Part shown: positions 1 to 4,550 of the stretch, piece after piece | Layout of the letters: each line of letters begins with the position of its first letter | Numbering within the stretch: position 1 is the stretch's first letter | From: an uncultured bacterium | GTDB taxonomy: Bacteria > Actinomycetota > Coriobacteriia > Coriobacteriales > Coriobacteriaceae | Direction of reading: 5' to 3' | Length of the DNA stretch: 5,587 nt | Assembly (NCBI GenBank): GCA_905215275.1 | Contig: CAJMPE010000127.1 | Location: 1 to 5,587 of the forward strand | The notes under the pieces: model-generated | Database searches by the model: none | What the model was told of the DNA's origin: nothing | What the model saw: the letters and a program-made list of their open reading frames with translations, nothing else | Translations under genes and position numbers: made by a program

Positions 1-1
1 G

Positions 2-1009
2 AGCCTGCCGCGCGAGGTGTGGTCGAGCTCGCTACTGGCGGATGCCGACGCCGACCGCGTTCGCGACGTGCTCACGCAGATTCGCATTGGGCTTGAGCAG
101 GGCTTTATCAACAACGGACACTCGGCGGCGCTCGGTCGCGCGATGAGTTACAGCTCACCTTCGGCCGTGGTGCGCGAGCAGCTTTCGGGCGTGGACTTCT
201 ACCTGTTCCTGCGCGATCTGCTCGAGCACTTTGACGAGCGACTGGACGACCTGCGCGCCAAGCTTGCCGCGCTGGCAGACCGCATCTTTGTGGCCGATGG
301 CTGCATGGCGAGCTTTACCGGCAGCGACGAGGACTTCGACGCGTACTGGGCCGCCGCGGGCGACCTGGGACTGGGCGCGGGCGATGGTTCTGTTGCCGGC
401 CGCGATGCGCTCGTGGTGCCGACGCCGTGCGACCGCCACGAGGCTTTTGTCATTCCCAGTGACATCTGCTTTGCGGCAAGCGCGTGCGACCCGCGTCGCC
501 TGGGCATCGACGTGACGGGCGCCTGGGCGGTTGCCGCCAACGCGCTCTCCTACGACTATCTGTGGAACGAGATCCGCGTTAAGGGCGGCGCGTACGGCTG
601 CGGATTCCGCGCGGCAGGCGAGCGTCAGGCGGCGTTCTACACCTACCGCGACCCCGCAATCGACCCCTCGATTGAGCGTGTGGCGCGCGCAGGCGAATGG
701 CTCGGCAGCTTTGAGCCCGACGAGGCCGCCTTCGAGGGCTTTATCGTGAGCTGCGTGAGCGGCATGGACGCGCCCGTGAAGCCGTACGCGCTCACCAAGC
801 GCCGCAATACGACCTACCTGGCCGGGCTCGATCCGCACGCACGCGAGGAGCGCCGCGCCCAGATGCTCGCCGCCACGCCCGGTGAGCTTCGCTCGCTCGG
901 CGCCGACGTGACGCGCATCGCAGCCGCGTCGCCCACCTGCGTCTTTGGCGGCCGCGACGTCATCGCCAAGAGCAACGCCGGCTTTACCGTCATCGACCTG
1001 CTGGCCTAA
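2..1009 (+). CDS. M16C metallopeptidase (PreP/falcilysin-like), C-terminal part; 5' end outside window
   Basis: The reading frame is open to the left edge (codons from base 2), so the gene begins upstream; the GTG at 17 is simply the first start-like codon in view. About 335 C-terminal residues are visible of a protein that in this family is usually near 950-1000 residues. The best match is the C-terminal half of the M16C presequence-protease type: a stretch reading NEIRVKGGAYGCGF followed by FYTYRDP, the segment in which inverzincins carry the conserved Arg and Tyr that bind substrate opposite the zinc site. Before it, the stretch around AMSYSSPSAVVREQ and SGVDFYLFLRDL resembles the end of the M16C-associated region. 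The zinc motif HxxEH would lie upstream and cannot be checked. Such enzymes degrade short unfolded peptides inside a closed chamber. The gene is followed seven bases later by an intrinsic terminator, so it ends its transcript. Confidence 0.88.
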   Translation, partial: SLPREVWSSSLLADADADRVRDVLTQIRIGLEQGFINNGHSAALGRAMSYSSPSAVVREQLSGVDFYLFLRDLLEHFDERLDDLRAKLAALADRIFVADGCMASFTGSDEDFDAYWAAAGDLGLGAGDGSVAGRDALVVPTPCDRHEAFVIPSDICFAASACDPRRLGIDVTGAWAVAANALSYDYLWNEIRVKGGAYGCGFRAAGERQAAFYTYRDPAIDPSIERVARAGEWLGSFEPDEAAFEGFIVSCVSGMDAPVKPYALTKRRNTTYLAGLDPHAREERRAQMLAATPGELRSLGADVTRIAAASPTCVFGGRDVIAKSNAGFTVIDLLA

Positions 1010-1015
1010 CGCACA

Positions 1016-1063
1016 GAAAAGGTAGATTTTTGGGACATGCCTAAAAATCTACCTTTTCTTTTT
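1016..1063 (+). terminator. Rho-independent terminator of the M16C peptidase gene
   Basis: A perfect 16-bp inverted repeat (arms 1016-1031 and 1043-1058) begins 7 bases after the stop codon. Three further pairs (1032-1034 with 1040-1042, one of them G-U) tighten the loop to five bases. A T-rich tail follows (TTTTCTTTTT, 1054-1063). The loop region GGGACATGCC resembles the loops of the REP-like hairpins elsewhere in the window, so this terminator may be a member of that repeat family. Confidence 0.9.
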
Positions 1064-1106
1064 CCGCCGCTTGGGCGGGGCAGCTCAGCCCATCCCACCA
1101 GTTTTA

Positions 1107-1161
1107 TCTCGATCTGTAACATCTAGACAGCGATATCGGCTCCAGATGTTACAGATCGAGA
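1107..1161. repeat. Palindromic intergenic repeat, copy 1 of 2
   Basis: Perfect 18-bp inverted repeat: arms TCTCGATCTGTAACATCT (1107-1124) and its exact complement (1144-1161), separated by 19 bases that themselves contain the 8-bp palindrome CGATATCG. There is no T-run after either arm, so it is not a standard terminator. It lies between two convergent 3' ends, which argues against a promoter operator. I take it as a REP-like or miniature mobile element; function unknown. Confidence 0.8.
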
Positions 1162-1183
1162 CGTTTCCGAATGGCGCCGGCTC

Positions 1184-1246
1184 TTTGTCTCAATCTGTAA
1201 CAGCTAGGCCCATTTTTGCCGAGTTACTGTTACAGATCGAGACAAA
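1184..1246. repeat. Palindromic intergenic repeat, copy 2 of 2
   Basis: Inverted repeat with 20-base arms (1184-1203 and 1227-1246) and one mismatch (1192 against 1238). It shares the core ATCTGTAACA/TGTTACAGAT and the following CTAG with copy 1. The core positions are offset by exactly 81 bp in both arms (1112 to 1193; 1147 to 1228). The loop differs almost completely from copy 1 but has its own small hairpin (1204-1209 with 1218-1223, one mismatch). One pair has changed in a compensatory way between copies (T1122-A1146 versus G1203-C1227), which suggests the fold is what is conserved. Confidence 0.8.
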
Positions 1247-1271
1247 CCGCCGCAGACACCCGCCCTTCAGC

Positions 1272-1310
1272 AAAAACCACCCAAAGGTGTCTGTCCCTTT
1301 GGGTAGTTTG
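1272..1310 (-). terminator. REP-like hairpin, probable terminator of the zinc-ribbon protein gene
   Basis: Fourteen-base arms at 1274-1287 and 1296-1309 pair with one mismatch around an 8-base loop. Read on the minus strand, the hairpin starts about 12 bases after the stop codon of the 1322-2977 gene and its second arm runs into TTTTT (1272-1276), the form of an intrinsic terminator. The minus-strand centre reads GGGACAGACACC, matching the centre of the hairpin at 3066-3102 in the opposite orientation. Confidence 0.7.
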
Positions 1311-1321
1311 CGAGTGGGCTG

Positions 1322-2977
1322 TTACTTGATGAACGGGTTCAGTCTGGCCGCCAGCGGATCGAGCTTGTACATCCTTGCAAAGCATTCGCGACCATAGTCG
1401 GAATCGTTGCTCCAGCTACCCTGGTCGACGTCGTACTCTGCATCCAGACGAATCCACTCCTCCGGCTTGTTCTTCTCGTGCTTGCTGCAGAAGTAGCGCT
1501 GGTACTCGACCTCGTGCTCAAACTCAAACTCGGCATCCGAACCGCGGCCGGCATACTCGTCGACCGACGTCAGGTTGCCGTGGTCGTCGTAGTAAAACTC
1601 CGCATAGCCGCCGCGCTCGGAATCGATCCTGTCGAGCTTTCCGTCGCTGTACGAATAATCCACCGCGGCATACGAGTTCAGCGAGCCGTAATCGTTGCCG
1701 TGCGAGTCATATGCCACAGGCGAGATACGCGAAATGTTGCCGTCCTTGTCATACTCGTAGCCCGCGGTAATCGTCCACGTAGTTCCCACCGTGTCGCCCT
1801 GGCAGTCCAGCGTAAAGGACGTCACGCGATCCTTGTCGTATCCGTACGAATACACGACCGTCCGAGGATTGGCCGGGCTGGTATCGGTGTTGGTCACCAT
1901 GTTGCCGTTCTGATAAATATACGTGCTCGCGCTCTCGCCGTAACCCGCATGGGTCGTCTTGTTGATCAGGTTTCCGTCCGCGTCGTAGGTAAACGTCGTG
2001 GTGCTCGACGAATCGCTCATGTCGGCATCGCAGTCGATGCGCGTGACGTTGCCGTCGGCGTCGTACGTAAACGTGTTGATGTTCACATAGCCGCCCGCCA
2101 GATCTTCTTCAATCTCAGAGATACGATGCGTCTCGTCATGTTCAACGCTGTAGCTTACGCCGCCACCTTGCTTGACGGCAGACGTGAAGCCCGTGACATA
2201 ACCGTTCTCGTCACGCTCGATCTCGTAGATATCGCCGTACTGGTCCGATTTATCGGTGCCTTCATAGGACACCGGCAGCCACAGCTCGTCGAGCTGCGTG
2301 TCCTTAATGCCGCTAACCTTCGTATCCTGCGGCAGTGCCAACGTGGCGAGCTTCTTTTTACCCGAAAGATCGACGCTTTTGAGCTCCCCGGCATTTGAAA
2401 GGTCGAGCTTCTCGATGTTGTCGCAACCGTCCAGGTTAACGACGGTGACGTTGCTCGCCGAGTTAAGCTCGACGGTTTTAAGGTCGCCGCAACCCGAGAG
2501 GTCCAGGTTGACGAGTTTGTCCCCACCGTATTCCACACTGGTAACGTTGGGGAACACCTTGCCCAGGCCCTGCGTCGACGCGACGCCGTCCAGCTCGACC
2601 GATGTCACCGCCTTGGCCTCGTCGTGTGAGATGCGGCCGTCACCGTTAGTGTCGTACTTGGTCGAGACAAGCGCACGCATGCCGCTGTCCGGGAAGGTTT
2701 TCTCGTCGATTGGGGTGGTCGCGACCTGGGTGAAATAGAACAGCGCGCCACCGCCGATGCCCGCCGCCACGACAAGTGCCGCGGCGAGAGCGATGAGGGG
2801 CTTCTTGGAACGCTTTCGCCGTACGGGCTGCTGCACGGGCACGTATTGCTGAGGAGCGGGCGCGGCAGGCTGGGGTTGCTGCGCGGCCGCGACCTGGTCG
2901 GGTGCTACGGGCGCACCGCAGACGGGGCAAAAGAGGGCGTCGTCGACAAGCGGCGTGCCACACGAGCGACAAAACAT
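1322..2977 (-). CDS. Membrane-anchored modular protein: zinc ribbon, TM helix, EF-hand-like loop, LRR and YD repeats
   Basis: A 551-residue protein; I do not recognise a named family. Residues 3-20 form a zinc ribbon (C3-x2-C6 and C17-x2-C20). Residues 24-52 are a Pro/Gln/Ala linker, RRKRSKK (53-59) is a basic cluster, and about 61-83 is one hydrophobic helix. Basic residues before the helix imply the zinc ribbon is cytoplasmic and everything after it is outside. D109-x-N-x-D-G-x-I-S-x-x-E120 is a canonical 12-residue EF-hand loop. Residues 127-235 contain leucine-rich repeats of about 20 residues (LVNLDLSGCGDLKTVEL, IEKLDLSNAGELKSVDL). From about 278 to 495 come YD repeats like those of RHS/wall-associated proteins, including two exact copies of FTYDADGN (303-310, 329-336). 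The start at 2977 is chosen for its ribosome site; in-frame ATGs at 2998 and 3010 lack a well-spaced one. Probably a single-gene unit, facing the peptidase gene. Role unknown; a surface binding protein or envelope sensor is only a guess. Confidence 0.8.
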   Translation of the reverse strand: MFCRSCGTPLVDDALFCPVCGAPVAPDQVAAAQQPQPAAPAPQQYVPVQQPVRRKRSKKPLIALAAALVVAAGIGGGALFYFTQVATTPIDEKTFPDSGMRALVSTKYDTNGDGRISHDEAKAVTSVELDGVASTQGLGKVFPNVTSVEYGGDKLVNLDLSGCGDLKTVELNSASNVTVVNLDGCDNIEKLDLSNAGELKSVDLSGKKKLATLALPQDTKVSGIKDTQLDELWLPVSYEGTDKSDQYGDIYEIERDENGYVTGFTSAVKQGGGVSYSVEHDETHRISEIEEDLAGGYVNINTFTYDADGNVTRIDCDADMSDSSSTTTFTYDADGNLINKTTHAGYGESASTYIYQNGNMVTNTDTSPANPRTVVYSYGYDKDRVTSFTLDCQGDTVGTTWTITAGYEYDKDGNISRISPVAYDSHGNDYGSLNSYAAVDYSYSDGKLDRIDSERGGYAEFYYDDHGNLTSVDEYAGRGSDAEFEFEHEVEYQRYFCSKHEKNKPEEWIRLDAEYDVDQGSWSNDSDYGRECFARMYKLDPLAARLNPFIK

Positions 2978-2983
2978 GGCGGG

Positions 2984-2990
2984 CTCCTTT
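2984..2990 (-). promoter_or_regulatory. Ribosome binding site fixing the zinc-ribbon protein start
   Basis: The minus strand reads AAAGGAG, then six bases, then ATG (2977). This picks the start that places the first zinc-ribbon cysteine at residue 3, rather than the in-frame ATGs 21 and 33 bases further upstream. Confidence 0.8.
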
Positions 2991-3033
2991 CGGTTCATTC
3001 CTTCCACCATGAAGGTAAACCCAAAAATGCAGC

Positions 3034-3051
3034 CCTTGTTGCGCAACAAGG
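3034..3051. promoter_or_regulatory. 18-bp perfect palindrome upstream of the zinc-ribbon protein gene
   Basis: CCTTGTTGC followed directly by its complement GCAACAAGG, with no spacer. It lies 57-74 bases upstream of the ATG at 2977 in the presumed promoter/leader of that gene. A spacer-free palindrome is typical of a dimeric repressor site, but no clear -35/-10 pair could be placed next to it on the minus strand, so the operator role is a guess. Confidence 0.45.
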
Positions 3052-3065
3052 CCAAGCGGGAGCCA

Positions 3066-3102
3066 AACCACCACAAAGGGGACAGGCACCTTTGTGGTGG
3101 TT
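3066..3102. repeat. REP-like hairpin between zinc-ribbon gene and hicAB
   Basis: Perfect 14-bp inverted repeat, AACCACCACAAAGG (3066-3079) and its complement (3089-3102), around a 9-base loop. The centre reads GGGGACAGGCACC (3078-3090). It belongs with the hairpins at 1274-1309, 3805-3844 and 3876-3914 by its loop. It has no T-run on either side, so it is not an obvious terminator. Its right arm ends inside the TTCGAAC that opens the SOS-like boxes. Confidence 0.8.
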
Positions 3103-3103
3103 C

Positions 3104-3138
3104 GAACACTTGTTCTATACGTACACATGTTCTATAGT
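3104..3138 (+). promoter_or_regulatory. hicAB promoter overlapping two tandem LexA-like boxes
   Basis: A candidate promoter has -35 TTGTTC (3110-3115), a 17-base spacer and -10 TATAGT (3133-3138, one change from TATAAT). It predicts a start near 3145 and a leader of about 54 bases before hicA. The same bases form two abutting 17-bp direct repeats (3104-3120 and 3121-3137, 14 of 17 identical). The first contains GAAC-N4-GTTC, the core of Gram-positive/actinobacterial LexA boxes; the second has GTAC-N4-GTTC, one change from it. Repressor binding would cover both promoter elements. The promoter is moderately supported; the identity of the repressor is inference. Confidence 0.55.
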
Positions 3139-3163
3139 AAGGGTGCTTGCATCGGACTTAAAT

Positions 3164-3184
3164 TGCAACTAGGATATAGTTGCA
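3164..3184. promoter_or_regulatory. Inverted repeat in the hicA leader, candidate HicB operator
   Basis: TGCAACTA (3164-3171) and its exact complement TAGTTGCA (3177-3184) are separated by five bases, ending 14 bases before the hicA GTG. HicB antitoxins with a ribbon-helix-helix tail repress their own operon at inverted repeats near the promoter, and this is the closest such site. In RNA it could also fold into an 8-bp hairpin just before the hicA ribosome site and lower toxin translation. Confidence 0.5.
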
Positions 3185-3198
3185 GAATGTGAGGCGGG

Positions 3199-3462
3199 GT
3201 GACGCGGACCGATAAACTCATCGCCCAACTACTTAGCTGCCCTTCGACGTATCGGTATACCGATTTTTTAAAAGTCATGGCTTCATATGGCTTTGAAATG
3301 GACAACAAAGGCAAGACATCCGGATTGCGCGTTCGCTTCTACAGGCCATCAGATGGCAGGATGTTCGTAATGCACGCGCCACATCCATCTGACGAATTGA
3401 CAGCGGGGACCATTCGAAACATCGTTCGATTTCTGCAAGATGTCGGAGGTAGTCATGAGTAA
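3199..3462 (+). CDS. hicA: HicA-family toxin (type II toxin-antitoxin), variant subfamily
   Basis: An 87-residue protein of the HicA mRNA-interferase fold (double-stranded-RNA-binding-like), which when freed cleaves mRNA and halts growth. Visible family marks are an N-terminal helix (DKLIAQLL, 5-12), the helix-strand YTDFLKVMASYGFEM (20-34), a strand RVRFYRP (44-50), MHAPHP (58-63) and the terminal GTIRNIVRFL (70-79). Classical HicA carries a catalytic His in a GSHH-like motif; here the matching place reads GKTSGLRVRFY with no His, and only H59, H62 and H86 remain. I recall this GxRVRFY variant from other hicAB loci, so it need not be dead. The GTG start is forced: an in-frame stop (TGA) lies at 3190-3192. 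The ribosome site is weak (GAGG at 3191-3194). The gene overlaps hicB by 8 bases and is A/T-richer than its neighbours. Confidence 0.82.
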   Translation: MTRTDKLIAQLLSCPSTYRYTDFLKVMASYGFEMDNKGKTSGLRVRFYRPSDGRMFVMHAPHPSDELTAGTIRNIVRFLQDVGGSHE

Positions 3463-3784
3463 CGTTTTGGCATACAAGGGTTATTTCGCCCCAGTCGAGT
3501 TCGATGCCGAACAGCATGTGCTCACAGGTATGGTCACCGGCATTAGGGACGCAATCGTATTTGAAGGCTCCACGGTTGAAGAAGTGGAGCAATGCTTCCA
3601 CGACGCCGTCGACGATTACCTTGAGTTTTGCGCCGAGAAGGGCAAGGAACCCGAGCGGGCTTTTAAGGGGTCGTTCAACGTAAGAACGGGCTCTGAGCTC
3701 CACAAGCAAGCAGCGCTGGCAGCGGCAAAGAAGGGTGAGTCACTCAATAAGTTTGTGACTGAAGCAATTGCTGCGGCGTTATAG
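3455..3784 (+). CDS. hicB: HicB-family antitoxin with C-terminal ribbon-helix-helix domain
   Basis: A 109-residue antitoxin that binds and neutralises HicA and represses the operon. Residues 7-65 are the partly degraded RNase-H-like HicB domain (YKGYFAPVEFD, VLTGMVTGI, then FEGSTVEEVEQCFHDAVDDY). From F70 comes the DNA-binding ribbon-helix-helix: strand GSFNVR (72-77), helix ELHKQAALAAAKKG (81-94), SLNKFVTEAI (96-105). The start at 3455 is chosen because GGAGGT (3445-3450) is spaced four bases before it and because ATGAGTAA overlaps the hicA stop, the usual sign of translational coupling. An in-frame ATG at 3440 would add five residues but has no ribosome site. Toxin-first order is standard for hicAB. 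No clear terminator follows, so some transcripts may run into the cyclo-ligase gene. Confidence 0.9.
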   Translation: MSNVLAYKGYFAPVEFDAEQHVLTGMVTGIRDAIVFEGSTVEEVEQCFHDAVDDYLEFCAEKGKEPERAFKGSFNVRTGSELHKQAALAAAKKGESLNKFVTEAIAAAL

Positions 3785-3804
3785 CATTACCGCATAAGCC
3801 CAAA

Positions 3805-3844
3805 CAACCACAAAGGGCGCAGTTCACAGGCATATTTGCGGTGG
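3805..3844. repeat. Degenerate REP-like hairpin after hicB
   Basis: Ten-base arms (3805-3814 and 3835-3844) pair at eight positions around a 20-base centre. The centre keeps AAAGGG and ACAGGCA, the two halves of the core of the 3066-3102 hairpin, with about seven extra bases between them. I read it as a decayed copy in the same orientation as the copy upstream of hicA. Confidence 0.45.
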
Positions 3845-3875
3845 CTTTACTGCCCATATCGCGTTTGCCCAGATA

Positions 3876-3914
3876 AAACCTGCCAAAATAAACCTGTCCC
3901 TTTTTGGTAGGTTT
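3876..3914. repeat. REP-like hairpin just upstream of the cyclo-ligase ribosome site
   Basis: Thirteen-base arms (3876-3888 and 3902-3914) pair with a single G-T (G-U in RNA) position around a 13-base loop. The minus-strand centre reads GGGACAGG, so this copy faces opposite to the 3066-3102 one. It ends three bases before the ribosome site of the next gene, so in RNA it would be a leader hairpin. It lacks a T-run on the + strand and is not a good terminator for hicAB. Confidence 0.65.
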
Positions 3915-3930
3915 GCTAGAGGAGGTTGGG

Positions 3931-4527
3931 ATGGACAAGGCTGAGTTGAGGCAGGCGGTGATTGCCCAGCGCAATGCTCTTGATTTGGATGTGCGGGCAG
4001 CGAAGTCTGCCGTTATCTGCGCGCGGCTTGTTGAGCTGATGGAGTCCAGCGACACTGCGGGCCAACGCACCGTTGCCGTCTATGCCGCCATGGGTTCCGA
4101 GGTCGACCCAGCCGCGTTTGCCGCCGCGGCCGTCGCGCGTGGCTGGCGTGTAGCCTATCCGTGCATGCTCTCGGCAACAGACGCCATGGCTTGTGGCCAG
4201 CGCATGTGCATGCGGGCAGTCTCTGCCGGCGATGCGTCCGAGGCCCCGTTTATCGCCCACCCTACGCGGGCCTTCGCAGCCACGGACGTCGACAGCGACC
4301 ACTTCCCCATCGTGCCCGCCAAGGCTCTCGATATGATTATCGTGCCGCTCGTGGCTTTCGACCGCACCGGCGCGCGCCTGGGCTACGGCGGAGGCTGCTA
4401 CGACCGCTACCTGCCCACAGTTGTACCTGAATGCCTAATCGTCGGCATCGCCTTTGACGAACAGCGCGTCGACCACGTTCCCACCGACGCCCACGATCTG
4501 CCACTGCCCAGCATCGTCAGCGCCTAA
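3931..4527 (+). CDS. 5-formyltetrahydrofolate cyclo-ligase (MTHFS family; also called ygfA, fau or fthC)
   Basis: A complete 198-residue enzyme, the usual length for the family. It converts 5-formyl-THF with ATP into 5,10-methenyl-THF in the cytoplasm, clearing an inhibitory folate and returning it to the one-carbon pool. The N-terminus MDKAELRQAVIAQR (1-14) is typical. Signature positions are DMIIVPLVAFD (134-144), then G147-ARLGYGGGCYDRYL to 161, the nucleotide/folate-binding glycine-rich loop, and IAFDEQRVDHVPTDAHD (173-189) near the end. The loop has Cys156 where the first Tyr of GGGYYDR is common; probably tolerated. The start at 3931 follows AGAGGAGG (3918-3925) by five bases; an upstream in-frame TTG (3904) lies inside a hairpin and is unlikely. 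It lies 146 bp after hicB on the same strand and converges on metA, with 23 bp between stops. Confidence 0.93.
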   Translation: MDKAELRQAVIAQRNALDLDVRAAKSAVICARLVELMESSDTAGQRTVAVYAAMGSEVDPAAFAAAAVARGWRVAYPCMLSATDAMACGQRMCMRAVSAGDASEAPFIAHPTRAFAATDVDSDHFPIVPAKALDMIIVPLVAFDRTGARLGYGGGCYDRYLPTVVPECLIVGIAFDEQRVDHVPTDAHDLPLPSIVSA

Positions 4528-4550
4528 ATGCCAGCGTACCTCCCGGCAGC

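Noticed and set aside
155..838. 227-codon minus-strand open frame opposite the peptidase gene
   Set aside because: Composition (Ala, Arg, Val) is that of a shadow frame, and the + strand has the M16C signature.
1107..1246. CRISPR-like or iteron array
   Set aside because: There are only two units, each an inverted repeat with unrelated loops, and no cas or replication genes nearby.
1478..2398. 306-codon + strand open frame opposite the zinc-ribbon protein gene
   Set aside because: Product is a Val/Arg/Ile-rich string without domains, while the minus strand encodes coherent LRR and YD repeats.
3865..3893. Possible promoter TTGCCC ... ATAAAC before the cyclo-ligase gene
   Set aside because: Both boxes match the consensus poorly and the -10 falls within the REP-like hairpin loop.
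4528..4550. Possible bidirectional terminator between the convergent cyclo-ligase and metA genes
   Set aside because: Only a 4-bp TGCC/GGCA pairing with a long loop and no T-runs is visible.
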